64,000 nucleotides of DNA from Oscillibacter hominis (GCF_014334055.1 NZ_CP060490.1:248001-312000); one strand, 5' to 3'. Positions 8,651 to 17,554 are shown, counted from the first letter of the stretch. The notes: generated by a model from the sequence alone, not told the origin. Program-made: numbers and translations.

Positions 8651-8679
8651 TTGACAGTGAAGGCGGAAACGATTAAAAT
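8651..8679 (+). promoter_or_regulatory. rny promoter
   Basis: TTGACA at 8651-8656, 17-base spacer, TAAAAT at 8674-8679. It implies a 5' leader of about 100 bases. Confidence 0.75.
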
Positions 8680-8696
8680 TAGATAGGATTATTGCT

Positions 8697-8718
8697 GAAA
8701 GATAAAGGGGTATCTTTC
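8697..8718 (+). promoter_or_regulatory. Hairpin near the 5' end of the rny leader
   Basis: GAAAGATA (8697-8704) and TATCTTTC (8711-8718) form a perfect 8-bp stem with a 6-base loop, about ten bases after the predicted transcription start. It could protect the 5' end or tune RNase Y synthesis; function is inferred. Confidence 0.45.
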
Positions 8719-8789
8719 AATGGTATCTATCAAAGGGCGCAAGCCTACTGTTCGCATAATTCAAATGATACAAGGAGGAAGAACCAATC

Positions 8790-10337
8790 GTGATACCGGA
8801 AGTGATCATTGGTGTAATCGCGCTGGTGGTCGGTTGTGTGGTTGGCTTCCCTCTCGGCATTCGCTATCGGAAAAACGTCTCTGAAAAGGAAATCTCGAGC
8901 GCGGAAGAAGAAGGAAAACGGATCATCAACGAAGCGATCAAGAGCGCGGAGGGCAAAAAGCGGGAAGCTTTGCTGGAAGCGAAAGAGGAGATTTTAAAAA
9001 ATCGCAGCGAGTATGAGAAGGAAGTAAAAGAGCGCAGAAACGACCTGCAGCGCCAGGAGCACCGGCTTCAGCAGAAAGAGGAGAACCTGGATAAGAAGAC
9101 CGACGCAATAGAGAAAAAGGAAGAGCTGCTCCAGCAAAAGCACGAGGTGCTGGACAAGGAAAACGAGCAGATTCAAATCATCAAACGCAGTCAGACGGAG
9201 ATGCTGGAACGCATTTCCGGCTTTACCGCGGAGGAAGCGAAAAAGTACCTGATTGCCCAGGTGGAGACCGAAGTCACGCACGAGGCCGCCATGAAGATCA
9301 AGGAGATCGAGACCCGTGCCAAGGACGAAGCGGACCAGAAGGCCCGCGAAATTGTTGCGACTGCGATCCAGCGGTGCGCCGCGGATCATGTGGCCGAGAT
9401 TACCGTCAGTGTGGTTCCCCTGCCCAATGACGAGATGAAGGGCCGTATCATTGGCCGTGAGGGCCGCAACATCCGCACCATTGAGACGCTGACGGGCGTC
9501 GACCTGATTATCGACGATACGCCGGAGGCCATCACGGTCTCCTGCTTTGAGCCGGTCCGCCGGGAGATCGCGCGGCTGGCCTTGGAAAAGTTAATCGCCG
9601 ACGGGCGCATCCATCCCACGCACATCGAGGAAATGGTGGAAAAGGCCAAGCGGGAAGTGGAGGCCACCATCAAGGCCGAGGGCGAACGGGCCACCTTCGA
9701 GACCGGCGTCCGCGGGCTGCATCCGGAACTGGTGAAGATGCTGGGCCGGCTCCACTACCGCACCAGCTACGGCCAGAACGTGCTGCAGCATTCCATCGAG
9801 GTATCCCAGCTGGCCGGCCTGATGGCCGCCGAGCTTGGCGCCGACGTCACCGCCGCAAAACGGGCGGGACTGCTCCACGACCTGGGTAAGTCCGTGGACC
9901 ATGAGATGGAGGGCACCCATGTGGCCCTGGGCGTGGAGTTCGCCCGGAAGTACAGGGAAAAAGAAGAGATCATCCATGCCATCCAGGCCCACCACGGCGA
10001 TGTGGAGTGCAAGACGCTGGTTGCCTGCCTGGTGCAGGCGGCAGACGCCATCTCCGCTGCCCGGCCCGGTGCCCGGCGCGAGAATCTGGAGAACTACATC
10101 AAGCGCCTGGAGCAGTTGGAGGAGATCACCGGAAGCTATCCCGGCGTCGATAAGGCCTATGCCATCCAGGCCGGCCGCGAGGTCCGCGTGATGGTAAAGC
10201 CGGAGCAGGTCTCCGAGGACCAGATGGTCATCCTGGCAAGAGACCTTGCCAAAAAGATCGAAAGCGAGATGGAGTACCCCGGCCAGATCAAGGTCCACGT
10301 GCTGCGGGAAACCAAAGTGGTGGAGTACGCAAAATAA
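8790..10337 (+). CDS. rny: Ribonuclease Y
   Basis: This membrane-anchored endoribonuclease starts bulk mRNA decay in Firmicutes. The GTG at 8790 follows AAGGAGG and gives 515 residues, the normal family length. In order: one N-terminal membrane helix (about residues 4-24), a long charged coiled coil (about 30-190), a KH domain with [15 protein letters not shown], and an HD domain with [14 protein letters not shown] followed by AHHGD. All hallmark residues are intact. The gene ends at a strong terminator, and ymdB follows with its own promoter, echoing the rny-ymdB pair of Bacillus. Confidence 0.97.
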   Translation: MIPEVIIGVIALVVGCVVGFPLGIRYRKNVSEKEISSAEEEGKRIINEAIKSAEGKKREALLEAKEEILKNRSEYEKEVKERRNDLQRQEHRLQQKEENLDKKTDAIEKKEELLQQKHEVLDKENEQIQIIKRSQTEMLERISGFTAEEAKKYLIAQVETEVTHEAAMKIKEIETRAKDEADQKAREIVATAIQRCAADHVAEITVSVVPLPNDEMKGRIIGREGRNIRTIETLTGVDLIIDDTPEAITVSCFEPVRREIARLALEKLIADGRIHPTHIEEMVEKAKREVEATIKAEGERATFETGVRGLHPELVKMLGRLHYRTSYGQNVLQHSIEVSQLAGLMAAELGADVTAAKRAGLLHDLGKSVDHEMEGTHVALGVEFARKYREKEEIIHAIQAHHGDVECKTLVACLVQAADAISAARPGARRENLENYIKRLEQLEEITGSYPGVDKAYAIQAGREVRVMVKPEQVSEDQMVILARDLAKKIESEMEYPGQIKVHVLRETKVVEYAK

Positions 10338-10340
10338 CAA

Positions 10341-10376
10341 AAAGGAGCGGGACGCAGCTGCGTCCCGCTCCTTTTT
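10341..10376 (+). terminator. rny terminator
   Basis: AAAGGAGCGGGACGCAG pairs with CTGCGTCCCGCTCCTTT as a perfect palindrome ending in a T run. Confidence 0.9.
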
Positions 10377-10563
10377 CCATTTGTATTTTGTGTACAGCAC
10401 CCGATGAGGATCGAGAAGGCCAAAGTAAAGTTCAGCCGCCTGTGACGCCGTATGGCAAATGCCTCCATAAAGCTCTCCTGACATAGTGATATGGAGATCG
10501 TAACATTTGGGACGGAGGATTGCAAGGTATGGAAAAGGAGAAAGGACCCTGGGAAGAGCTGGC

Positions 10564-10592
10564 TTGCATTCCTGGCATGGTCTGGGTATAAT
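10564..10592 (+). promoter_or_regulatory. ymdB promoter
   Basis: TTGCAT at 10564-10569, 17 bases, then a consensus TATAAT at 10587-10592. Nothing else recognisable lies in the 290 bases between the rny terminator and ymdB. Confidence 0.75.
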
Positions 10593-10669
10593 ACAGGGTA
10601 CGGCCCCTGATTGCAGAGGGCTGTTTTGTAAAAGACCGCTCCCTTGGGAGCTTAGGAAAGAGGAACTGC

Positions 10670-11443
10670 ATGGAGTATCACGTGCTTGCCGTGGGAGATG
10701 TGGTGGGGGAGGCCGGCGTCCGCCACCTGAGCCGCCACCTTCGCGCCCTCAAAAAGTGGAAGAAAATCGCTTTCACCGTGGTGAATGGGGAAAATGCCGC
10801 CGGCGTGGGGCTGACGCCGGACCAGGCGGACGATCTCTTTGCCGCCGGGGCGGATGTGGTCACTCTGGGCAACCATACCTGGGGCAAGGCGCAGATCGCG
10901 CCGTATCTGGAGGACAGCCCTTACCTGCTCCGGCCCGCCAACTACACCGGCCGGGCGCCGGGCAAAGGCGAGGTGATCTGGGATATGGGGGCGGTTACCT
11001 TCCGGGTGGTGAACCTGATCGGCCGCTGCGGGTTGGACTTTCACGCGGACAACCCCTTTTTTACCATGGACCGGATTTTAAAAGGGGAGAAAGCCACCTT
11101 TACGCTGGTGGATTTCCACGCAGAGGCCACCAGTGAAAAGCTGGCCATGGCCTACTACCTGGACGGGCGGGTTTCGGCGCTGTGGGGGACCCACACCCAT
11201 GTGCCTACGGCGGATGAGCGTGTCTTCCCAAAGGGAACCGGCTACCTGACGGACCTGGGGATGACAGGGCCGGTGGAGTCGGTGCTGGGCATCCGGCCGG
11301 AACAGTCGGTGGAGACCTTTTTGGGCGGCCTGCCCGGCAGGTACCAGGTGGCCTCCGGCGAATGCAAGATGCAGGGCGCCATCTTTACCCTGGACAGTAC
11401 AACTGGGCTTTGCACCGCGGTGGAGCGGATCGACATCAGATAA
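10670..11443 (+). CDS. ymdB: YmdB-family metallophosphoesterase (TIGR00282)
   Basis: A 257-residue cytoplasmic di-metal phosphodiesterase. Metal-binding motifs are visible in order: GDVVGEAG near residue 9, VNGENAAGG-like VNGENAAGVG, LGNHTWGK, DFHAEATSEK and WGTHTHVPTADE. Bacillus YmdB hydrolyses 2',3'-cyclic nucleotides and affects biofilm and motility decisions, so a link with RNA turnover fits its place next to rny. It begins an apparent operon with the YbaK-like gene (15-base gap), the phosphoesterase and asparaginase. Confidence 0.93.
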   Translation: MEYHVLAVGDVVGEAGVRHLSRHLRALKKWKKIAFTVVNGENAAGVGLTPDQADDLFAAGADVVTLGNHTWGKAQIAPYLEDSPYLLRPANYTGRAPGKGEVIWDMGAVTFRVVNLIGRCGLDFHADNPFFTMDRILKGEKATFTLVDFHAEATSEKLAMAYYLDGRVSALWGTHTHVPTADERVFPKGTGYLTDLGMTGPVESVLGIRPEQSVETFLGGLPGRYQVASGECKMQGAIFTLDSTTGLCTAVERIDIR

Positions 11444-11458
11444 AAGAGGGGAAGTTCA

Positions 11459-11938
11459 ATGTCTATTGAAAAAGTGCGCTCTTATATGAAAGAGCGTGGC
11501 CTGGAGGGGCGCATCCGGGAGTTCGACGTGTCCAGCGCCACGGTGGAGCTGGCGGCCCTTGCCGTGGGCGTGGAGGGCGCGCGGATCGCCAAGACCCTGA
11601 GCTTTAAATTGGGGGACCGGGTGCTGCTGGTGGTGGCGGCCGGGGATGCCAAGGTGGACAACCGCAAATACAAGGATACCTTTGGCGGCAAGGCCACCAT
11701 GCTGGGCCACGACGAGGCGTCGGAGCGGATCGGGCACGCCGTGGGCGGCGTGTGCCCCTTTGCTCTTCCCGAGGGCGTAGAGGTGTACTTAGATGTCTCC
11801 ATGAAGCGGTTTGAGACGGTGTTTCCGGCCGCGGGCAGCGACAACTCCGCCATTGAAATGACCTTGGAGGAGATGGAGCGCTACTCCTCCAATTTTGTCA
11901 AGTGGGTGGATGTGTGCAAGAACTGGCAGGGGGAGTGA
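11459..11938 (+). CDS. YbaK/EbsC-family aminoacyl-tRNA deacylase
   Basis: The 159-residue protein matches the small stand-alone editing family related to the ProRS INS domain. Seen are AKTLSFKLGDRVLLVV and the conserved lysine region VDNRKYKDTFGGKATML, and near the end GSDNSAIEMTLEEM. Members hydrolyse mischarged tRNAs such as Cys-tRNA(Pro) or Ala-tRNA(Pro), or similar substrates; which one is not readable. A short-form ProRS, which lacks an INS editing domain, is encoded about 3 kb downstream, so trans-editing is plausible. RBS GAGGGG precedes ATG 11459. Confidence 0.88.
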   Translation: MSIEKVRSYMKERGLEGRIREFDVSSATVELAALAVGVEGARIAKTLSFKLGDRVLLVVAAGDAKVDNRKYKDTFGGKATMLGHDEASERIGHAVGGVCPFALPEGVEVYLDVSMKRFETVFPAAGSDNSAIEMTLEEMERYSSNFVKWVDVCKNWQGE

Positions 11939-11940
11939 GG

Positions 11941-13035
11941 ATGGTAGGGTTCCTTCACGCGGCGGACTTCCATCTGGACAGCCCCTTTGCCGGCCTTTCA
12001 CCGGAACGGGCGGCGGAACGCCGTCGGGAGAACAGGGCGCTCTTGGGCCGCATGGCGGAGTACGTGCGGTGCAGCAGCATCGATCTGGTGCTGCTCTCCG
12101 GAGACCTCTTTGACAGCGGCAGCGTGTATCAGGAGACCTGGGAACAGCTGTCCCGGGCCTTGGGGGACATGGGCTGCCCTGTGTTCATCGCCCCGGGTAA
12201 CCACGACTTCTGGAGCCCCTCCAGCCCCTATGCCCGGGGGAGCTGGCCGGACAACGTCCATATTTTTTCCTCCGCCCGGGTGGAAGCAGTGCCGCTCCCG
12301 GAGTTGGGTGTTTCGGTCTGCGGCGCGGCCTTCACCGCTCCAGAGCAGACAATGCCGCTCCTGGAGGGCTTCCGGGCGGAGAAGGACGGCCTTGTGCCGC
12401 TGATGGTGCTCCACGGGGATTTGGGCGCCGCCGCTTCGCCCTACAACCCCATCTCCCATGAGCAGGTATCCGCGAGCGGCCTTGCTTATCTGGCTTTGGG
12501 CCACATCCACCAGCGCAGCGAACCGGTGCGGCTTGGCGCGACCTGGTGCGCCTATCCCGGCTGCCCGGAGGGGCGGGGGTTTGACGAGCTGGGGGAGAAG
12601 GGTTTCTACCACGGGACGATAGACGGCGATGACGTTTCGCTCCGGTTTGTCCCTTTTGCCCAACGGCGCTACGAGAGCCTGGAGGTGGATGTATCGGATC
12701 AGGAGCCGGCGGCTGCGGTGGAGGCGGTGCTGCCCCCGTCCACGGAGAGGGATTTGTACCGCATTGCGCTCACCGGGGAGACCGATGAGCGGGGCATTGA
12801 CCTGAGCGCTTTGCAGCAACAGCTGGGCCCGCGCTTTTATGACCTGGAACTTCTGGACCGCACCCGCATCCGGGAGGACGTGTGGGCCCGGGCAGAGGAG
12901 GACTCCCTCCGGGGGCTCTTTTTGCGGGAGCTGCGGGAAAAGTGGGACAGGGCCTCCAACGATGAGGAGAGAGAGACGGTGACCCAGGCGGTCCGCTTTG
13001 GTCTGGCGGCGCTGGATCACCGGGATTTGGTGTGA
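11941..13035 (+). CDS. SbcD/YhaO-like metallophosphoesterase
   Basis: A 364-residue calcineurin-like phosphoesterase of the DNA-repair exonuclease group. Start chosen at ATG 11941, two bases after the previous stop with GGGGGAGTGAGG as RBS; an earlier in-frame GTG would overlap the upstream gene. Motifs: FLHAADFHLDSPF, LLSGDLFDSG, APGNHDFWSP, VLHGD and LGHIHQRS. YhaO-type nucleases normally work with a neighbouring YhaN/SbcC-like ATPase, but none is encoded beside it here. The nuclease role is from family; the substrate is unknown. Confidence 0.85.
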   Translation: MVGFLHAADFHLDSPFAGLSPERAAERRRENRALLGRMAEYVRCSSIDLVLLSGDLFDSGSVYQETWEQLSRALGDMGCPVFIAPGNHDFWSPSSPYARGSWPDNVHIFSSARVEAVPLPELGVSVCGAAFTAPEQTMPLLEGFRAEKDGLVPLMVLHGDLGAAASPYNPISHEQVSASGLAYLALGHIHQRSEPVRLGATWCAYPGCPEGRGFDELGEKGFYHGTIDGDDVSLRFVPFAQRRYESLEVDVSDQEPAAAVEAVLPPSTERDLYRIALTGETDERGIDLSALQQQLGPRFYDLELLDRTRIREDVWARAEEDSLRGLFLRELREKWDRASNDEERETVTQAVRFGLAALDHRDLV

Positions 13036-13044
13036 GGAGAGAGT

Positions 13045-14040
13045 ATGAAAAAGATTCTGATGATCGGCACCGGGGGCACCATCGCCTCTGAGGTGACGCA
13101 GGACGGCTTGGCGCCGGAGCTCACCTCCCAGCAGTTGTTAGAGCACATCCCGGCTATTTCTGAAATTTGCGAGGTGGAGTGCATCCAGCTTATGAATCTG
13201 GACAGCACCAACATTACGCCGAACCACTGGCGGCTGATGGCCAGGTGCCTGCGGGACCACTACGCCGCCTACGACGGCTTTGTCATCACCCACGGCACGG
13301 ACACCATGGCCTACACGGCGGCGGCCTTGAGCTACCTGGTGCAGGGGAGCCCCAAGCCCATCATCCTTACCGGGGCCCAGAGGCCCATCGGGTTTGATTC
13401 CACCGATTCCAAGATCAATCTGACGGACAGCTTCCGCTGCGCAACAGAGGACCTGCCGGGCGTGTCCATCGTGTTCAACAACAAGGTGATCCTGGGGACC
13501 CGGGCCAGAAAGACCCACTCCAAGAGCTTCCAGGCCTTTTCCAGCATCAACTACCCTCTCCTTGGCGTGCTGCGGGACGGGTGCCTGATGCGTTACATAC
13601 GCCAGGACTGCGGCGCCGCGCCCATCTTCTACGACCTGCTGGACACGAAGGTAAGCCTTTTGAAGCTGATCCCCGGCACGGACGGGGAACTGCTGAACTA
13701 TGTGCTCCAGCGCAGCGACGCGGTCATCATTGAGAGCTTCGGCGTGGGGGGCCTGCCGTCCTACGAGGGCACGGATTTTTACAGCAGCGTCTGCGCCGCC
13801 ATGGAGCAGGGCAAGACCGTGGTGCTGACCACCCAGGTGCAGAACGAGGGCAGCGACCTTCTGGTCTACAACGTGGGCCACAGCTTAAAGGAGCGGCTCG
13901 GCGTCCTGGAGGCCTACGACATGACCACGGAGGCCGTGGTGGCAAAGCTCATGTGGATCCTGGGCCAGACCCGGGACCGTCGGGAGATTGAGCGGATGTT
14001 CTACATGCCTGTGGCCCACGACATCCTCTGGCGGGCGTAA
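13045..14040 (+). CDS. ansA: L-asparaginase, type I cytoplasmic
   Basis: Hydrolyses asparagine to aspartate and ammonia. The 331-residue protein has no signal peptide, consistent with the cytoplasmic type I enzymes. The first catalytic threonine lies in GTGGTIAS (residues 8-15), the second in HGTDTMAYTA (from residue 83), and the conserved LTGAQRPIGFDSTDS follows. It starts nine bases after the phosphoesterase stop behind GAGGAGAG and is the last gene of the ymdB operon. Confidence 0.95.
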   Translation: MKKILMIGTGGTIASEVTQDGLAPELTSQQLLEHIPAISEICEVECIQLMNLDSTNITPNHWRLMARCLRDHYAAYDGFVITHGTDTMAYTAAALSYLVQGSPKPIILTGAQRPIGFDSTDSKINLTDSFRCATEDLPGVSIVFNNKVILGTRARKTHSKSFQAFSSINYPLLGVLRDGCLMRYIRQDCGAAPIFYDLLDTKVSLLKLIPGTDGELLNYVLQRSDAVIIESFGVGGLPSYEGTDFYSSVCAAMEQGKTVVLTTQVQNEGSDLLVYNVGHSLKERLGVLEAYDMTTEAVVAKLMWILGQTRDRREIERMFYMPVAHDILWRA

Positions 14041-14045
14041 AACAA

Positions 14046-14082
14046 AAAAGAGGCAGCGGCTGCAGACCGCTGTCTCTTTTTC
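14046..14082 (+). terminator. Terminator after the ymdB-ansA operon
   Basis: AAAGAGGCAGCGG pairs with CCGCTGTCTCTTT (one G-U pair) with a following T run; a possible weak terminator also for the minus-strand gene. Confidence 0.85.
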
Positions 14083-14187
14083 TGCCCGCGCCCTGCAGGA
14101 CGCAGACTGTTTGGCCTGATTTTCACAGATTGAAGGGTGAGAAAATGGCCGAATCTAAAAACAGCAGAGCTGTTTTTATGCCGCAAT

Positions 14188-14964
14188 TCACTTCAGGCGG
14201 AAGTAGACGATCTTTCCCGTGTCGTTTTCCTTGGGAGAGTATTTGCGGGATTCAAAGATGCCAAGGGATTCGATGAAGGGGACGAACTTCTTGTATTTGA
14301 AGTTGCGCACGTCGAAGTCCGGGAATTTCTTCACCAACAGATCCCGCAGCTGGGAGGAGAAAATCCACCCCTCGTCGTCGGAGTTTTCCTCCGCCAGCTC
14401 CCGCAGGGCAAGCTTCACAGCCTCCAGGCTGGAGCCGGAGCGCTCCTCGTCCTTGTCGGCCTTTTTCTTTGCCGTCCGCTTTGCGCCGGGCACCGGGGCC
14501 TGGTGCGGCGCCGGGGCGGCGCTGCCGTCCGAGTACAAAAGGTCCAGGTAGGAGAATTTGTTGCAGGCGGAGATGAAGGACTGGGGCGTCTTCTGCTCTC
14601 CCATGCCCAGCACGAACATCTCCGACTCCCGCAGCCGGGAGGCCAGGCGGGTGAAGTCACTGTCCGAGGAGACGATGCAAAAGCCGTCCAGCCTGCCCTG
14701 GTATAGGAGGTCCATGGCGTCGATGATCAGCGAGGAGTCGGAGGAGTTTTTCCCGCTGACGTTGCTGTACTGCTGGATGGGCTGGATGCAGTTGTCCAGG
14801 ATGACGTTTTTCCAGCCGCTCATGTTGCTGGAGGTCCAGTTGCCGTAAATCCGCTTATAGATGATGGTGCCCAAGTTGTTGGCCTCGTTGAGGATGATGC
14901 TGATATATTTGCTGGCAATGTTCTCCGCGTCGATGAGCAGCGCCAGTTTCCGTTCTTTTTCCAT
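14188..14964 (-). CDS. NYN-domain (LabA/DUF88-like) protein with OST-HTH C-terminus
   Basis: The 258-residue protein starts with an NYN (PIN-like) nuclease domain. LALLIDAENIA carries the first acidic residue, SSLIIDAMDLLYQGRLDGF the middle ones, and IVSSDSDFTRLASRLRE the third cluster. A Pro/Ala/Lys-rich linker around residues 150-175 leads to a C-terminal region resembling the OST-HTH/LOTUS RNA-binding fold (EEGWIFSSQLRDLL-like, ending in IVYFRLK). Family members are predicted single-strand RNA nucleases; no target is known. It is transcribed alone, divergent from proS. GGGGGATCAGGA precedes its ATG. Confidence 0.88.
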   Translation of the reverse strand: MEKERKLALLIDAENIASKYISIILNEANNLGTIIYKRIYGNWTSSNMSGWKNVILDNCIQPIQQYSNVSGKNSSDSSLIIDAMDLLYQGRLDGFCIVSSDSDFTRLASRLRESEMFVLGMGEQKTPQSFISACNKFSYLDLLYSDGSAAPAPHQAPVPGAKRTAKKKADKDEERSGSSLEAVKLALRELAEENSDDEGWIFSSQLRDLLVKKFPDFDVRNFKYKKFVPFIESLGIFESRKYSPKENDTGKIVYFRLK

Positions 14965-15136
14965 TCCTGATCCCCCGTTTTCCTGTATCCTGTGCTAAAA
15001 ACGCCGACGCCATACAGTGGTTCCATTAGCTTATCACGCTTTTTCAGCAAAAACAAGGGAAAGGGCCGTTAAGAAGTGGAATTTGGATGGGAAAACTGTC
15101 CACCTTCCAACGGAAGGGCCGGAAGGGCGGAAACAG

Positions 15137-15165
15137 TTGACAATTTACAGGGAAAACGGTACAAT
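15137..15165 (+). promoter_or_regulatory. proS promoter
   Basis: TTGACA at 15137-15142, 17-base spacer, TACAAT at 15160-15165. The predicted start near 15172 makes a GTG at 15175 nearly leaderless, which favours ATG 15229 as the start of proS. Confidence 0.75.
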
Positions 15166-15228
15166 TAACGATCAGTGAAATACCACATACTCACAGTTAT
15201 GCTGGAAAAAGTAAAGGAATTGAGAGCT

Positions 15229-16662
15229 ATGGAGAAAAAACAGGTTGAAGCCATCACCGCCCGGGATGTGGACTTTGCCCAGTGGTTCACGGATGTCGTC
15301 AAAAAGGCGGAGCTGATTGATTACAGCAGCGTCAAGGGCATGTTCATCCTGCGGCCTTACGGCTATGCCATCTGGGAGAACATGCAGGCCGTACTGGACG
15401 CGGAGTTCAAGAAGCTGGGCCATGAGAACGTGTACATGCCCATGCTGATTCCGGAGTCTCTGCTCCAGAAGGAGAAGGATCATGTGGAGGGGTTTGCCCC
15501 CGAGTGCGCCTGGGTCACCTATGGCGGCAGCGAGAAGTTGGAGGAGCGGCTGTGCATCCGCCCTACCTCTGAGACCCTCTTTTGCGAGCACTACGCCAAC
15601 ATCATCCACTCCTACCGGGACCTGCCCAAGCTCTACAACCAGTGGTGCAGCGTGCTGCGCTGGGAGAAGACCAGCCGCCCCTTCCTGCGCCACCGGGAAT
15701 TCCTCTGGCAGGAGGGCCACACCATGCACGCCACTGCGGAGGAAGCCATGGAGGAGACTGTCCGGATGCTCAACTGCTACGCCGACTTCTGCGAGAACGT
15801 GCTGGCCATGCCGGTGGTCCGGGGTGTCAAGACCGAGAAGGAGAAGTTCAAGGGAGCGGAGAAGACTTACACCGTGGAATGTATGATGCACGATAAGAAG
15901 GCGCTCCAGGCCGGCACCAGCCACTATTTCGGCGACGGCTTTGCCAAGGCCTTCGGCATCACCTTTACCGACAAAAATAACCAGCAGGCCTATCCCCATC
16001 AGACCTCCTGGGGGGTATCCACCCGCCTCATCGGCGGCATCATCATGACCCACGGCGACGACAACGGCCTGATCCTGCCGCCGCGCATCGCCCCCACCCA
16101 GGTGATGGTCATACCCGTGGCCCAGCACAAGAGCGGCGTTCTTGAGGCTGCCGGAGCCCTGCGCTCCCGCCTGGCCAATGCCGGCTTCCGGGTGAAGATG
16201 GACGAGAGCGAACAGAGCTTTGGCTGGAAGGCCGCCGAGTATGAGATGCGCGGCGTGCCCCTGCGGCTGGAGATCGGCCCCAAGGACATGGAGAAGGGCC
16301 AGTGCTGCATCGCCCGCCGGGACACCGGGGAGAAGACCTTTGTGCCCCTGGACCAGGTGGAGGAGACGGTGGGCCGGCTGTTGGACGAGGTCCATCAGAA
16401 CATGTACGACCGGGCCAAACAGAATCTGGAGGACAACACCTACGAGGCCCAAACCCTGGAGGAAGTCAAGACCATCGTCAACTCCAAGGGCGGCTTTGTG
16501 AAAACCAAGTGGTGCGGCGAACTGGCGTGCGAACTGAAGATGAAGGAGGAAGCCGGCGTCTCCTCCCGCTGCATGCCGCTGAGCCAGAGCGGCACCGAGG
16601 GCGTCTGCCCCGTGTGCGGCAAGCCCTGCACCACCGATATCTATTGGGGCGTGGCCTATTGA
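15229..16662 (+). CDS. proS: Proline-tRNA ligase, short (type 3) form
   Basis: Charges tRNA-Pro. The ATG at 15229 behind AAAGGA gives 477 residues, the size of the eukaryote/archaeon-like ProRS that lacks the INS editing insertion of the long bacterial type. Class II motifs include [18 protein letters not shown]. The C-terminal zinc-type domain is seen in [14 protein letters not shown], and the chain ends in the typical Tyr. No T-box is evident in its short leader. Absence of editing makes the YbaK-like protein encoded upstream a candidate partner. Confidence 0.96.
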   Translation: MEKKQVEAITARDVDFAQWFTDVVKKAELIDYSSVKGMFILRPYGYAIWENMQAVLDAEFKKLGHENVYMPMLIPESLLQKEKDHVEGFAPECAWVTYGGSEKLEERLCIRPTSETLFCEHYANIIHSYRDLPKLYNQWCSVLRWEKTSRPFLRHREFLWQEGHTMHATAEEAMEETVRMLNCYADFCENVLAMPVVRGVKTEKEKFKGAEKTYTVECMMHDKKALQAGTSHYFGDGFAKAFGITFTDKNNQQAYPHQTSWGVSTRLIGGIIMTHGDDNGLILPPRIAPTQVMVIPVAQHKSGVLEAAGALRSRLANAGFRVKMDESEQSFGWKAAEYEMRGVPLRLEIGPKDMEKGQCCIARRDTGEKTFVPLDQVEETVGRLLDEVHQNMYDRAKQNLEDNTYEAQTLEEVKTIVNSKGGFVKTKWCGELACELKMKEEAGVSSRCMPLSQSGTEGVCPVCGKPCTTDIYWGVAY

Positions 16663-16754
16663 TTGTTCCGCGCCGCAAAAACGGGAAGTATTCTGAAAAA
16701 CGGGAAATTCTCCGTTATAGCAGAAAAAATCCAAAAAAATTTATGAAAAATAGA

Positions 16755-16784
16755 GAAATCCCCCTTGACAGCAAGGGGGATTTC
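16755..16784 (+). terminator. Inverted repeat: proS terminator and/or operator of the rpsJ promoter
   Basis: GAAATCCCCCTT (16755-16766) and AAGGGGGATTTC (16773-16784) are exact 12-bp complements around a 6-base loop. The following bases TTATATTATAG are a poor T tract, and the repeat overlaps the -35 box of the ribosomal promoter, so it may be a terminator, an operator or both. Confidence 0.6.
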
Positions 16785-16793
16785 TTATATTAT
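16765..16793 (+). promoter_or_regulatory. Promoter of the S10-spc-alpha ribosomal supercluster
   Basis: TTGACA at 16765-16770, 17-base spacer, TATTAT at 16788-16793. It is the only strong promoter I see ahead of rpsJ and lies inside the inverted repeat 16755-16784. Confidence 0.75.
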
Positions 16794-16799
16794 AGTTAA

Positions 16800-17085
16800 G
16801 CGCGCTGTGTGGGCGGATTCTGTCCAAAACGCGCAAACTGCGATGAACCGGGAGATTGCGGGCGTTTGCCCGGTAACTTCCGGGGAGTATGTCCGAAAAT
16901 CGGGCGGCTGAGAAGAATCTGTACGTTGCGTAGATCGCTGCGCCAATGAGCAGTACCGGCCGACATGTCTCGCCGGTATTTCTTATGAGTCGGAATGATA
17001 CGCACGGATAAGCGTATAGAAAAAATGCTTCTCGCCGTACGGCTGAGGGTCAAGTAAAACCGTACGAAATCAGGAGGAATTGAAC
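16800..17085 (+). promoter_or_regulatory. Long structured leader of rpsJ
   Basis: About 285 bases without a gene separate the promoter from rpsJ. Local stems are visible: TACCGGC/GCCGGTA around 16953-16980, ATACGC/GCGTAT around 16998-17020, and CGTACGG/CCGTACG around 17037-17068. In E. coli the S10 leader is the target of L4 autoregulation; whether this leader acts similarly is inference. Confidence 0.5.
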
Positions 17086-17400
17086 ATGGCAGCACAGAAA
17101 GAAATGATCCGCATTCGTCTGAAGGCCTATGACCACCAGGTCATCGACCAGAGCGCAGAGAAGATCGTGGAGACCGCCAAGCGCACCGGCGCCGAGGTGT
17201 CCGGCCCCATCCCTCTGCCCACCAAGAAGGAGATCGTCACCATCCTGCGTGCAGTGCACAAGTATAAGGACAGCCGCGAGCAGTTCGAGCGCCGCACCCA
17301 CAAGAGACTGATCGACATCACCAAGTCCACCCCCAAGACCGTCGAGGCCCTGATGGCCCTTGACCTGCCCGCCGGTGTGGAGATCGAGATCAAGCTGTAA
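17086..17400 (+). CDS. rpsJ: 30S ribosomal protein S10
   Basis: First gene of the ribosomal cluster, 104 residues, full family length. S10 sits in the head of the small subunit and as NusE joins antitermination complexes. The ATG at 17086 follows AGGAGG; a TTG two codons earlier is rejected on spacing. [10 protein letters not shown] at the start and [12 protein letters not shown] in the middle are characteristic. Confidence 0.98.
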   Translation: MAAQKEMIRIRLKAYDHQVIDQSAEKIVETAKRTGAEVSGPIPLPTKKEIVTILRAVHKYKDSREQFERRTHKRLIDITKSTPKTVEALMALDLPAGVEIEIKL

Positions 17401-17554
17401 GGCTTCTCTCGTCCTGTTAGTTCGTTTGCTCAACCCATAGCCCGTCAACTTGCGGGACGGGCGGGGTCAAGTCGGCAGAGCAATGAGCCATGCAATACAT
17501 TATTTAATGTAGCGCTCAACTAAGCCGACCAATAACCTTTAAGGAGGAACATAC
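17401..17554 (+). promoter_or_regulatory. Structured spacer between rpsJ and rplC
   Basis: This 154-base gap is unusually long for the cluster. CCCGTC (17441-17446) can pair with GACGGG (17456-17461), and GTCGGC (17471-17476) with GCCGAC (17524-17529). The latter encloses a perfect 16-base palindrome TACATTATTTAATGTA (17496-17511). No T tract follows. It may be a regulatory RNA element for L3/L4 or a processing site. Confidence 0.45.

Noticed and set aside
10507..11136. 209-residue ORF overlapping ymdB
   Set aside because: Out of frame with a well-conserved gene, with Arg/Gly/Pro-rich content.
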